A stretch of DNA of 64,000 nucleotides from Chondrosia reniformis (taxonomy: Eukaryota > Porifera > Demospongiae > Chondrillida > Chondrillidae): NCBI GenBank assembly GCA_947172415.1, contig OX359198.1, forward strand, positions 2,325,401 to 2,389,400. Reading direction: 5' to 3'. Below the pieces are notes generated by a model. That model made no database searches. It had not been told where the DNA came from and was given only the letters and a program-made list of their open reading frames with translations. Both the position numbers and the translations under genes were made by a program. Each line of letters begins with the position of its first letter. Position 1 is the first letter of the stretch. Shown here piece after piece: positions 57,901 through 62,374 of the stretch.

Positions 57901-58692
57901 GTCTTCTAGCTAAAACTGTGCAAGGTGCTGGAAGTGCATAACATTCAATTTGATAGTACAGTTCAACATACAACAACTATCCTGACCTGCATGGTAAACA
58001 TGTTCTAAGAAATATTTCTATTGTATCATTCATAATATATACAGTAATTACATGTACGTACATACAAGTCAAGGTCACTACACTAAAAGAAGACAATGAT
58101 TCAGGCCTTTAAAGCACACATCTAAAAACATCCTGTTCCTACAGAGTTGAAAATATAGGGGCTTAATGCATTTATGTCTTCATCATTCAACTCATAAATT
58201 TATCCCACCCACTCATGTCTCCTAACTTCCTTTGTATGACATACTGAGTCATTGCACTCCTCAGGAGACATGATTGGGTGGGGTAAAATCCAGAGTTCAA
58301 TGAAGACTGCTAGAGAGTTGTTAAAATTCGAGCATCGTGAACAAAAACTATTAGCCTAGGCCGCACCACTTAAATGCTTCTTACGGGCCTCCTCTGCAGT
58401 ATACATGTATAAGGTTTAAAAGACCATGTTACAAAATTTGTATATAACAGAATTAAGAAATCTAAAACCTATCAGAAGAAAGTAAAAGTTGGAAGGCCAT
58501 TACACTTCATTCGACACAATACAACCTGTAAGATAGCTTAGCAGCAGAGAAGTATGTATAAGGATATTACTTAAATGTTACCTTGTAAAGGTCCCCACTT
58601 TGAATAACTGGGATTAGCGGATCTCTAAAATACAGGCTTTCCCACTGACTATCAAGCCAAGGACGAGAAGGACTACGCCACTGCTCAGCCAT
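24673..58692 (-). CDS. Gene A: ankyrin-Roc-COR-CARD-CARD protein (complete, 23 exons)
   Basis: Coding exons 5' to 3', as window intervals: 58582-58692, 56290-56493, 54900-54989, 52379-52588, 52059-52148, 48114-48320, 47794-47883, 46128-46358, 45236-45313, 44867-45070, 44547-44636, 41380-41592, 40844-40921, 37694-37897, 34905-35033, 34243-34311, 33914-34033, 31935-32003, 31151-31303, 28682-28744, 25863-28058, 25544-25667, 25066-25470, 24673-24986. All introns are GT-AG. Every junction is phase 0 up to the Roc-COR exon; the last two are phase 1. The sum is about 1,913 codons with no internal stop. Domains are ankyrin repeats (about residues 30-850), Roc-like GTPase and COR-like region (about 900-1630), then two CARD-like domains. 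By analogy with NLR and ROCO proteins, the repeats would sense a ligand and the GTPase would act as a switch for CARD signalling; this role is inferred. The exon model rests on splice consensus and paralogue comparison, not on transcripts. Confidence 0.85.
25066..25470 (-). CDS. Gene A first CARD-like domain exon
   Basis: 405 nt, phase 1 on both sides (acceptor CCAG, donor GTAAGA). The encoded segment is all-helical with a CARD-like pattern: [20 protein letters not shown], a basic loop ([12 protein letters not shown]), then [16 protein letters not shown]. CARDs join receptors to effectors through homotypic contacts. The family call is by pattern only; another death-fold member (DED, death domain) is possible. 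Gene B has an intact but diverged homologue at 61709-62128. Confidence 0.65.
25544..25667 (-). CDS. Gene A linker exon between COR and first CARD
   Basis: 124 nt, acceptor TACAG, ending in phase 1 at a GTTAGT donor. The same donor sequence is present in the homologous exon of gene B. It encodes a polar, Ser/Gln-rich linker with no recognised domain. Phase 1 matches the CARD1 exon exactly. A GTAAGA inside the exon could be an alternative donor. Confidence 0.7.
25863..28058 (-). CDS. Gene A Roc-like GTPase and COR-like exon
   Basis: One exon of 732 codons, acceptor TTGTAG, donor GTGAGT. GTP-binding motifs are visible: G1 GSSAVGKT near exon residue 27, G3 DTGGQ near 198 and a G4-like TFKD near 300. 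About 165 residues separate G1 from G3, much more than in ordinary Roc domains. The insert contains a Pro/Thr-rich stretch ([14 protein letters not shown]). After the GTPase comes a helical COR-like region ([16 protein letters not shown] ... [15 protein letters not shown]) and a winged-helix-like part ([12 protein letters not shown] ... [11 protein letters not shown]). The C-terminal third carries conserved cysteines ([15 protein letters not shown]). ROCO proteins use this module as a dimerising GTP-dependent switch. Assignment to Roc-COR is from motifs; a NACHT fold is excluded by DTGGQ. Confidence 0.85.
28059..28681. other. Gene A intron before the Roc-COR exon
   Basis: AT-rich, single-copy in the window, no coding signal or element ends seen. 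Confidence 0.5.
28682..28744 (-). CDS. Gene A short acidic linker exon
   Basis: 21 codons, acceptor TGCAG, donor GTAATG, phase 0 on both sides. It encodes [21 protein letters not shown]. It is supported only by splice consensus and frame; skipping it would also keep the frame. Confidence 0.55.
28828..29600 (-). mobile_element. Degraded RT-type element, N-terminal part
   Basis: The minus strand carries a Cys-rich segment ([16 protein letters not shown], then CTN) and, after a frame change, [19 protein letters not shown] associate both with the region upstream of the RT in a widespread marine-invertebrate retroelement. Several frameshifts and stops are present. It may be the other half of the element type seen at 32.4-33.1 kb. 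Confidence 0.4.
29601..30386. other. Gene A intron sequence
   Basis: Pyrimidine-rich tract near 29880-29910. A minus-strand ORF at 30027-30230 ([20 protein letters not shown]) has a basic, transposase-like look, but I cannot assign it. No splice sites were found that would add it to gene A. Confidence 0.35.
30387..30895. mobile_element. MITE with subterminal AAGCCCA repeats
   Basis: 509 bp with inverted ends GTATTATCTCTAAT followed by (A)AAGCCC on both sides. Inside each end are direct units such as CCAATAGAAGCCCA and CCAATATAAGCCCA. No ORF of note. The target duplication is not visible. Confidence 0.55.
31151..31303 (-). CDS. Gene A lysine-rich linker exon
   Basis: 51 codons, acceptor TGTAG, donor GTATGT, phase 0. 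A basic run ([15 protein letters not shown]) at its centre could be a nuclear-localisation or lipid-contact patch, or a plain linker between ankyrin and GTPase parts. I recognise no domain. Confidence 0.65.
31385..31800 (+). mobile_element. Penelope-like element 3' end, degraded
   Basis: The coding trace ([13 protein letters not shown]) and the 3' tail with a hammerhead-like core match the end of the copy at 16138-16862 (compare LPSVYNPLIHWG). The remainder of the endonuclease part is gone. Boundaries are approximate because no empty-site paralogue exists in the window. Confidence 0.5.
31708..31749 (+). ncRNA. Hammerhead motif 2 (degenerate)
   Basis: Stem I TTTCA/TGAAA is perfect and ACGTC is present, but the second core block reads CAAAAC instead of GAAAC and stem II pairs poorly. 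Probably inactive. Confidence 0.4.
31935..32003 (-). CDS. Gene A middle ankyrin exon 4
   Basis: 23 codons, acceptor TTTAG, donor GTATGT, phase 0. [20 protein letters not shown] completes the repeat started by CQTL. It is probably the last ankyrin repeat. Confidence 0.75.
32366..33150 (+). mobile_element. Diverged RT-family fragment, plus strand
   Basis: ORF 32814-33110 encodes [20 protein letters not shown] ... [20 protein letters not shown] ... LIQRLSMAV, the same C-terminal module as the copies at 14.3, 19.8 and 55.3 kb but much more diverged and in the opposite orientation. Frames upstream (32379-32657) are probably part of the same copy. Confidence 0.5.
33151..33913. other. Gene A intron sequence
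   Basis: No recognisable gene, repeat or element end between the RT fragment and ankyrin exon 33914. Confidence 0.45.
33914..34033 (-). CDS. Gene A middle ankyrin exon 3
   Basis: 40 codons, acceptor TTTAG, donor GTAAGA, phase 0. It contains [18 protein letters not shown] then [19 protein letters not shown], a canonical ankyrin pattern. Confidence 0.8.
34243..34311 (-). CDS. Gene A middle ankyrin exon 2
   Basis: 23 codons, acceptor CGTAG, donor GTAAGG, phase 0. [20 protein letters not shown] continues the repeat begun by KQL in the previous exon, which supports the junction. Confidence 0.75.
34905..35033 (-). CDS. Gene A middle ankyrin exon 1
   Basis: 43 codons, acceptor TATAG, donor GTAAGT, phase 0. 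It encodes an ankyrin repeat ([18 protein letters not shown]) after a helical lead. The sequence is unlike the L/s array, so this part was not recently duplicated. Confidence 0.75.
35034..35659. other. Gene A intron sequence
   Basis: A GC-richer patch near 35240-35330 has no ORF of note; otherwise AT-rich sequence up to the gypsy fragment. Confidence 0.45.
35660..36450 (+). mobile_element. Decayed Ty3/gypsy-type LTR retrotransposon fragment
   Basis: The plus strand holds, in several frames, an RT start ([13 protein letters not shown]), the catalytic segment [21 protein letters not shown] and an integrase zinc-binding part ([11 protein letters not shown]), then a DLHF / YLIAVDY-like integrase core. 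Many stops and deletions separate them, and no LTRs are seen. Dead copy. Confidence 0.65.
36455..37337 (+). mobile_element. CR1/jockey-type LINE 3' end with (ACAA)n tail
   Basis: The plus strand encodes the C-terminal RT part of a non-LTR element: [36 protein letters not shown], and a later [11 protein letters not shown] ... AHYYFDSLT segment. There are two frame changes and a stop near 36850. It ends in AACAAACAAACAAAC repeats at 37306-37337. It is 5' truncated and abuts the gypsy fragment. Confidence 0.7.
37694..37897 (-). CDS. Gene A ankyrin exon L7
   Basis: 68 codons, acceptor GGTAG and donor GTAGGT, phase 0. The first half resembles L5 ([13 protein letters not shown]). It is the last L exon before the less repetitive middle part of the gene. 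Confidence 0.8.
38137..39879 (+). pseudogene. Penelope-like reverse transcriptase ORF
   Basis: 580 codons from a GTG; the frame is open further upstream to about 37995, without an ATG. RT landmarks in order: [58 protein letters not shown] and the catalytic YIDDLL. Upstream, [13 protein letters not shown] and [11 protein letters not shown] are typical of this group of invertebrate RTs. The protein ends at a run of C and T residues, where a one-base shift opens the following frame (to about 40306: [17 protein letters not shown]). It is either inactivated by this shift or carries an assembly error. RT activity would prime reverse transcription of the element's own RNA. Confidence 0.8.
40541..40586 (+). 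ncRNA. Hammerhead ribozyme motif 3
   Basis: CTGATGA at 40547-40553, a three-base-pair GGG/CCC stem II, GAAAC at 40569-40573, stem III AC/GT closed by GGCT, and a GTC cleavage triplet ending at 40580. Stem I pairs GGATCA with TGACCC at five of six positions. It lies in the 3' region of the full Penelope-like element. Confidence 0.6.
40844..40921 (-). CDS. Gene A small exon s6 (LLKLLCKR type)
   Basis: 26 codons between AACAG and GTCAGT, phase 0. It encodes [19 protein letters not shown]. The Penelope-like element ends 119 bp to its left, inside the next intron. Confidence 0.75.
41380..41592 (-). CDS. Gene A ankyrin exon L6 with an unusual 3' end
   Basis: 71 codons. The usual AVSKK|GTCAGT end is replaced by AGYSDK followed by a GTATGG donor. 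This keeps phase 0 and exon length, and is the best donor I can find. The hairpin reads [11 protein letters not shown]. Confidence 0.75.
41851..42040. mobile_element. Palindromic MITE, copy 3 (near-perfect)
   Basis: A 190-bp inverted repeat with arms of about 82 bp that differ at one position, beginning AACAAGACAG and ending CTGTCTTGTT. The loop near 41933-41958 carries GATAGCTGAAG. It would form a long hairpin as RNA or single-stranded DNA. No coding capacity. Confidence 0.75.
42553..43160 (+). repeat. 48-bp satellite array, about 12 units
   Basis: Units beginning CATCTAATCATCAGTGGCAA recur every 48 bp at 42560, 42608 and so on to 43136, with single-base differences (GGTCTAACC or GGTCTGACC). 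The length is a multiple of three, so a plus-strand ORF of 159 codons exists (16-residue repeat [16 protein letters not shown]). I consider this incidental because the array is intronic and smaller elsewhere. Confidence 0.85.
43283..43780. mobile_element. MITE with CAGACCTGCCAAG ends
   Basis: 498 bp bounded by CTATAA (43277-43282 and 43781-43786), where other introns read CCTATAAAGCACAC once. The inverted ends read CAGACCTGCCAAG. The interior is rich in GCGTGAGAC-type subterminal motifs on both strands. No coding capacity. Confidence 0.75.
44547..44636 (-). CDS. Gene A small exon s5 (NLTII type)
   Basis: 30 codons between TTGTAG and GTGAGT. Two substitutions in the loop give AHPANNGAG where other copies read AHTANNSAG. 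Confidence 0.8.
44867..45070 (-). CDS. Gene A ankyrin exon L5
   Basis: 68 codons. It has a diverged N-terminal half ([13 protein letters not shown] instead of the DRYGFST class) and VNRTLK-type framing, shared only with exon L7 at 37694. This suggests two sub-lineages of L exons. Confidence 0.85.
45236..45313 (-). CDS. Gene A small exon s4 (LLKLLCKR type)
   Basis: 26 codons, acceptor AACAG, donor GTCAGT, phase 0. It is shorter than the other small exons and of distinct sequence ([16 protein letters not shown]). Its only relative in the window is 40844-40921. Confidence 0.75.
45735..45904. repeat. Direct 48-bp repeat pair
   Basis: TTTTCGGATTCGGCGGCC and the following 30 bp occur at 45735-45782 and again, almost unchanged, at 45857-45904. 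A related GGTTTGACGGCCATTTTTAC lies between. It is next to an (AT)n tract at 45668-45710, and looks like a local duplication in a GC-richer insertion. Confidence 0.6.
46128..46358 (-). CDS. Gene A ankyrin exon L4, longest hairpin
   Basis: 77 codons. The segment before TPLH carries an internal duplication, [18 protein letters not shown], so the DRYG motif occurs twice. Flanking splice sites and frame are intact, so the longer loop should be translated. Confidence 0.85.
47096..47343. mobile_element. G-rich MITE, 248 bp
   Basis: Ends CAGGGTTTCTTTCA in inverted orientation, flanked by ACAAG on both sides (47091-47095, 47344-47348); other introns read ATACAAGGCTTAG. The interior has several G runs of five to seven on the plus strand, and C runs near the right end, around a central (AT)n. 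Confidence 0.75.
47794..47883 (-). CDS. Gene A small exon s3 (NLTII type)
   Basis: 30 codons between TTGTAG and GTGAGT. The last residues differ from other copies (REGQYAQ instead of REGHIAQ or REGCFAQ). Confidence 0.8.
48114..48320 (-). CDS. Gene A ankyrin exon L3
   Basis: 69 codons; hairpin [10 protein letters not shown]; the core has [15 protein letters not shown] and ends AVSEE before GTCAGT. Confidence 0.85.
48447..48610 (+). mobile_element. 164-bp hammerhead-bearing retro-insertion
   Basis: Bounded by CAACAACTA at 48438-48446 and 48611-48619; other introns have the sequence once (ACAACAACTATCCTGACC). It has no coding capacity. It contains a complete hammerhead core, so it may be a severely 5'-truncated Penelope-like tail or a small retrozyme-like element. 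Confidence 0.6.
48486..48523 (+). ncRNA. Hammerhead ribozyme motif 4 (best conserved)
   Basis: Stem I TTCAG/CTGAA, CTGATGA, stem II GGTC-CACA-GACC and GAAACGTC in order, with one unpaired A before stem II. All invariant core bases are present. The minimal stem III suggests it would work best as a dimer, as reported for retroelement hammerheads. Confidence 0.65.
48758..49690 (+). mobile_element. Pogo/Tigger-type transposase remnant
   Basis: The plus strand encodes the C-terminal part of a pogo-class DDE transposase: [40 protein letters not shown], then after a frameshift near 48910 [12 protein letters not shown], and an acidic tail ending at the TGA 49321-49323. The N-terminal HTH and the first two catalytic acidic residues are missing. 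Left and right element ends were not defined. Confidence 0.65.
49911..50290 (-). mobile_element. Non-LTR retrotransposon 3' end with zinc knuckles
   Basis: Minus-strand ORF 50084-50290 carries two Cys/His motifs, [19 protein letters not shown] and [19 protein letters not shown], the C-terminal pattern of several LINE RT proteins. It is inserted between sequences that adjoin in other introns (CACTTT / CCCACACC). It is 5' truncated, with a GTATGTGTATGTG microsatellite at its 3' tail. Confidence 0.6.
50866..51168. repeat. 48-bp satellite array, about 6 units
   Basis: Same unit as 42553-43160, at the equivalent intron position, with nearly identical copies spaced 48 bp. A single unit occurs at 17763-17822, and none at the equivalent sites near 6850 and 46640. 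Confidence 0.85.
52059..52148 (-). CDS. Gene A small exon s2 (NLTII type)
   Basis: 30 codons, acceptor TTGTAG, donor GTGAGT, phase 0. It encodes an amphipathic hairpin, [11 protein letters not shown] ... GISFLIREG, that supplies the helices between two large exons. The same type lies at 4895, 7313, 8515, 18550, 44547 and 47794. Confidence 0.8.
52379..52588 (-). CDS. Gene A ankyrin exon L2
   Basis: 70 codons. This copy has an extra codon near its start ([11 protein letters not shown]) and a [10 protein letters not shown] hairpin. Confidence 0.85.
52672..53334 (+). mobile_element. Tc1/mariner-type MITE
   Basis: About 660 bp with inverted ends CGGTACATCTCGTAAAAAAG flanked by TA within TATA-rich sequence. 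A remnant frame at 52973-53085 reads [12 protein letters not shown], a stop, then [20 protein letters not shown], which matches the first HTH of Tc1-like transposases. The interior is unusually GC-rich, with many TACGCCCGTA-like motifs. Confidence 0.65.
53426..54240. mobile_element. DNA transposon with CAGTGCT ends
   Basis: 815 bp with inverted ends CAGTGCTAAAAATAA / CAGTGCTTAAAATAAG, flanked by CTCATC (53420-53425 and 54241-54246). The ends recall hAT elements, but the visible duplication is 6 bp rather than 8. No transposase is recognised. A second element is nested at 53543-53776. Confidence 0.65.
53543..53776. mobile_element. Nested inverted-repeat element
   Basis: Ends TACGGTACGCGCTA and its imperfect inverse TAGCGCGTACTGTA enclose arms rich in CGAG motifs (ACTCGATTGAGATT against AATCTCGATCGAGT). 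A short perfect hairpin CGAGTGGTATTCATTCATAC lies near the centre. Confidence 0.55.
54317..54850. mobile_element. Imperfect-TIR element between two MITEs and exon s1
   Basis: Inserted where other introns read GATTATACATAATTACATGC. The ends are inverted and imperfect (ACATGTGACAGATCCTTACAG against ACATGTTGCAAGTTCCTTAC). Internal GGAATTCC-like palindromes recur. No ORF. Confidence 0.5.
54900..54989 (-). CDS. Gene A small exon s1 (NTVIL type)
   Basis: 30 codons between TTTAG and GTCAGT, phase 0. It encodes a helical segment ending MGYTDK that feeds into VT(D/E)LINSEN of the next large exon. Exons of this type recur at 3396, 11993 and 19457. It is too short to be called as a free ORF. Confidence 0.8.
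55087..55686 (-). mobile_element. RT-family C-terminal fragment, copy 3
   Basis: Flanked by TAACTACTGAGG (55075-55086) and TAACTATTGAGG (55687-55698). The minus-strand ORF 55141-55578 contains [20 protein letters not shown] and [13 protein letters not shown]. It sits at the same place relative to an NTVIL-type exon as copies 1 and 2, so the three descend from one insertion. Confidence 0.65.
56290..56493 (-). CDS. Gene A ankyrin exon L1
   Basis: 68 codons, acceptor TTTAG and donor GTCAGT, both phase 0. It encodes the core [20 protein letters not shown], then [18 protein letters not shown]. The hairpin before TPLH is short (DRYGFSTTT). Confidence 0.85.
56494..58581. other. Gene A intron 1
   Basis: Its left half is paralogous to 5400-6670; its right half (58.1-58.58 kb) resembles gene C intron 1 at 22.4-22.87 kb. 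Near 57895-57912 is a short degenerate copy of the acceptor side of an NTVIL exon, without an open frame. No gene. Confidence 0.65.
56694..56790 (+). mobile_element. 97-bp captured fragment of a Penelope-like RT
   Basis: The equivalent intron at 5.57 kb reads ATAATGCCATATAATGCC; here 97 bp are inserted between the two halves. They correspond closely to 39943-40038 of the element above ([20 protein letters not shown]). No target duplication and no element end are present, so it looks like filler captured at a repaired break. Confidence 0.7.
58582..58692 (-). CDS. Gene A first coding exon
   Basis: The exon has 37 codons, from an ATG in good context (AAGATGG) to a GTAACA donor in phase 0. The protein begins [15 protein letters not shown] and ends QSGDLYK, which reads directly into the first ankyrin exon (VTELINSEN) as one ankyrin helix. 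The same exon, two codons shorter, opens gene C at 22879-22983. That shared start is the main reason for choosing this ATG. Confidence 0.85.
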
Positions 58693-58704
58693 CTTGGCTA
58701 CACA

Positions 58705-58712
58705 TCACGTGA
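58705..58712. promoter_or_regulatory. TCACGTGA palindrome upstream of gene A
   Basis: Same motif and spacing as upstream of gene C. Because it lies inside the duplicated block, conservation may partly reflect recent origin rather than selection. Confidence 0.4.
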
Positions 58713-60203
58713 GTGATTAAGCTTACACCACATATTTATTAAGGTGTCAATACCCACGTACGTACATGCATGGGGTAGCCTTTTTCAATAGGAAATGTTC
58801 TGTTATCTTTTTCTATCCATTGTAACTTGCAATTGCTAGATGAACATTAAATTAATGAAAAGTCATGTGTGCATGTATTAAATTCCACGGATCATGCAGA
58901 TATATAAAGTACACCCTTTGTATAATTGTAACTAGACTATGCTTAGGATGCATCATCTTCAAAGGATCAACCTTAATTGGCTGCTCATCATGTGAGTACT
59001 GTAGGGATGTATATATCAGAGAATTGTAGCCCAGGCTGTGTTAACAGAGTTGACAATATATCCTATACTGCTCAAGTCATAAGTGGAATTTATTTTCCAG
59101 AATATACGGGCAGTACACATATTTTACAGGATACAGATAATTGAAAGGTCAGAGCCTTACAAAAAATGACAAGTGGCGGATCTAGGTTGGTGCCAGGGTA
59201 CCAGTATGCACTCCCAAACAATCTGATTGTACACATCCTGTATGATTGGTGGGAACACTCTCATTGTAGGATATAATCAGGGTGTTCAATTTATACCTTC
59301 CTTGGGGCTTCTCTGTCTACATATAGATATGACAATGATCTATATATGTAGCTACCAAAGAGTAGTCAGACGATGCCAAATACAACAGCATGCAGATATT
59401 TTATATGCAGCTGAGGATTCCAACGAGGTGGAAACTGTTCTACAGTAAGATATGCTAACTGTTACTCAACTGAGAACAGACTGATGGTGAATGTAAAGCA
59501 GACACGATTTCTAGATCTGCTAATACTTGGAGGAAGAGCAAGGGATCTGGAGCTACGTACATACATACAACAAGCACTGCCAAGTAGTACCGTATGAAGA
59601 TCCTAGGTGTATATGAGGTCCAAATTAATGTCAATCATCATCCGAGTCTTGTTGTCTTCGTTTTGTAATCTTTAACACACCTTAGAGTAATTAGTGTGTG
59701 AGAAGCTTGAGTTTGTACTCCCTCTTGGAGGGAAACAATTAACATCAATCCAATGGAAAGACAGAAAATGTCAGGTAACAATATTTCAATCACCACATCT
59801 ATTGCTCCTCAGTGTGTATCGTACGTAATGAATAAAACTACTCTACAGATCTATATACATGCATATAAACACCTGGTAGTAGTACATTTTACTTTTTTAC
59901 AGTATATTGTTTGCCTGCAAAAGTTGAATTGAATTTAAGGCTGCATATATGCCAATGCCTAAAGTCAGCATTGGCACACTATTAGTATTTAAGGAGCTGT
60001 TATATACTGTTATGTACTATACAATCTTTAGTTTGGACATTTTTATTATATTGTGTATACAGTTGTTCGGTGATTATAAGCTATAACATTTGATTAAATT
60101 AGTTGACTAGATTGCACTTTATAATAAAATAAAAGTGGTAATGAATAGGATTATAAAGTTTTAATAATTAAAATATTGAAATAACACAATGTCATCTTGC
60201 TCA

Positions 60204-60555
60204 TTAACAAGATGCCAGGATACAGGTTTCAACATTACAAAGTTCACAATATGAACAAAGAAACAGTCTTTCAGCACACTCAGTATAAGCATTGTAGCTC
60301 CCATTTAACGAAGGAGCAATATTCACTGCCCAATATTTAGCTTGTTTTGTCACCTTCCTTGGGACTGGTGTGTCTAGTGACTCCATGTACAAGCACAGAG
60401 CCAGAGCTGAGTTTAGATCTTCATAAGTGATCTTATTGCAGTCAACTTTAAATCTGTTATGCATCTCTTTCACTTTAGCTATAAATGTTGGTGATTTAGA
60501 AATTTGCTTAACATTCTCAAACATTCTTACTGACACATTCCAAATACCACCTGTG
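60204..60555 (-). pseudogene. Unidentified exon-like ORF in the gene B-gene A spacer
   Basis: An open frame of about 115 codons behind a CACACAG acceptor-like site, with natural-looking composition (FENVKQISKSPTFIAKVKEM, later APSLNGSYNAYTECAERLF). It lies in about 570 bp (60.2-60.78 kb) absent from the homologous spacer at 24.1 kb. I do not recognise it with confidence. The YEDLNSALALCLYMESL stretch faintly recalls histidine acid phosphatases. It may be a stranded exon of a lost gene or a mobile-element fragment. Confidence 0.35.
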
Positions 60556-61314
60556 TGTTGTGTCTGTTAGTGTGAGTCCATCTTTAGTATGAAGGTATGC
60601 CAATTTGCGTAGGGTCTGGTGACTCTTTGAGAATGATCAGATTATTATATATATATTCTAAGTTTCTTTGCCACAGCCCTCGATCACAACACTAGCTCTG
60701 GTCCAGCTTAAAATGTTTGTCTGATAAGATAGTTGACTGCATGATAGACTGCATGGTATATAGATTTGTTAGAGGTTGTCCAACACTTTGATTTCGTACG
60801 TGTGATGCATGCAGAGGTATATACTGCATGTGATTACTAGATAATTCTCTATGTATATTCACTGTGTATACGTACATATATATATATATATAGTTATATA
60901 TATCTGTAAAGTATAATAAAAGTATGTTGTCACTCAAAATTGGCATGAGATTCACAGAGGGAAGATGTATATATGACTACATGTCTTGGGATCCTATATT
61001 TCTATTCATAATCAATGTATACTAAAAGATTGAGTATACATATACACATGTACAGTTGTGCAAACATGCACTTTAATCGAACCTTTGATCCCTAATATAA
61101 TGAAGCATTTTTGCCTCACACCATATATAGTTCTTAAAAGGCCTATGTAAGCTAAAATCAAATTTATAAATTAAGCACTAACAGATGAAATTTACAAATT
61201 AATCATTTAATAAAAACTAGGATACAAACAAAATATAATATAATAGTTAGTTAACAAAAGCTAACATTCATGCAATGTTGGAGTTAAAAAAAGACTCATG
61301 CACAGAATAATTGT

Positions 61315-61628
61315 TTAGATTGATTTTAAAAATTTGTCAATTCTCTTTACCAATTCTCTGTGAGGAGCATGTTCCTCGTCTCTGGTAAGTGATTTTGACA
61401 GTGCCTTCAGCTTACTGATACTTGGTTCATTAACTAGCAAGATGAACAGTTCAGTGTTGGCAGCACTTTGAGGTGAACTGGGAGCCATCTTGCACAGGTC
61501 TTTGGGGCCTATAACTCCATTTTGGAGAAGTGAAGTGGAGATTCTCCGAACATCACATTTTGAATGAAAGTAATCATGGAAAGGGATGCTGCACAGCAAT
61601 GACCTTATCCTCTCATTGAGGATATCAC
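61315..61628 (-). CDS. Gene B second CARD-like domain, terminal exon
   Basis: 314 nt to a TAA stop, same length as in gene A. Eight residues differ of 104 (for example GDILNERIRSLLCSIPFHDY). The open frame argues against long-standing decay of gene B. Confidence 0.65.
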
Positions 61629-61708
61629 CTGCAACAAGACCATGTACACAGTAAAGCCTAGAGTCAATGGAAGTAAATTGCATGTTTGATTTGATACAAA
61701 TGTCTTAC

Positions 61709-62128
61709 CAGTGTCAGGTGATTGACTGACATCTTTAAGGACACTCTGTTCAGACAGTGTGCTCTGTATAGAACTGGTAGTACTGGAGTCTGCAGTACTG
61801 ATTTGATCCAGCAAGGCTCTGCCTACTTCTTTGTGCACTTCATTACAGAGCTTCTCTGAAGTGTCCACCAGCAGTTGGGAAAACTGCTTTAAGGTTGAGA
61901 TTGTGCTGTTAGCAATCAAATGGTCTATATACAATCTGTTTGAATCTTCACAGGTTGTGGCATTCTCTATTTTCTCTTTCAAAGTCTTGTCAATCATGTT
62001 CCTCTCATACAAATGACCACACAACTGTGGCAGGCTTAATTCTTTTAAGAGGTGTGTGTACTTTGGTTTGATAATGTTCTCAACTGAAGCTGCAGAGCTC
62101 TTGGTTGACATAGGTTGACAGTCACCTG
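61709..62128 (-). CDS. Gene B first CARD-like domain exon
   Basis: 420 nt, phase 1 at both ends, no stop. Compared with gene A it has a five-codon longer tail (a serine/threonine insertion, TADSSTTSSIQ) and many changes in the first helices (ERNMIDKTLKEKIENATTCE). Acceptor TACAG and donor GTAAGA are canonical. Whether it is translated depends on how the preceding defects are bypassed. Confidence 0.6.
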
Positions 62129-62191
62129 CTGTAATAGCATATATAGATATCTTATAATCGTACATATAAATATGCAATCATTTTAACTAAC

Positions 62192-62309
62192 TTTTGACTT
62201 TGATTGGGTAAGTTTAGTCAGTTAAGCTTTCTCTGCTTTGTTTGAGCGCTTCTTTCTCTTCCAGAATCCAATATTTCTCCTTGCTTGAGGAACATGACTT
62301 TAGTGAGAG
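62192..62309 (-). pseudogene. Gene B linker exon with an in-frame stop
   Basis: 118 nt, aligned with the gene A linker exon; acceptor TTGTAG and the same GTTAGT donor. In the frame used in gene A, codon 32 is TAA. With the lost donor of the preceding exon, this suggests that gene B no longer joins its GTPase to its CARDs by the gene A route. Confidence 0.6.
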
Positions 62310-62374
62310 CTACAAAATGATTTATAAAAGGTAATAGATTACATATACACACAATGTGACCATGTGTGACTTAT

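Larger units (their letters stand above)
58693..61314. other. Spacer between gene B 3' end and gene A start
   Basis: Homologous to the 22984-24672 spacer but about 0.9 kb longer. The main differences are the 60.2-60.78 kb segment with an ORF and an extra stretch near 59.45-59.8 kb. Short AT microsatellites occur near 60.65 and 60.88 kb. Confidence 0.7.
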
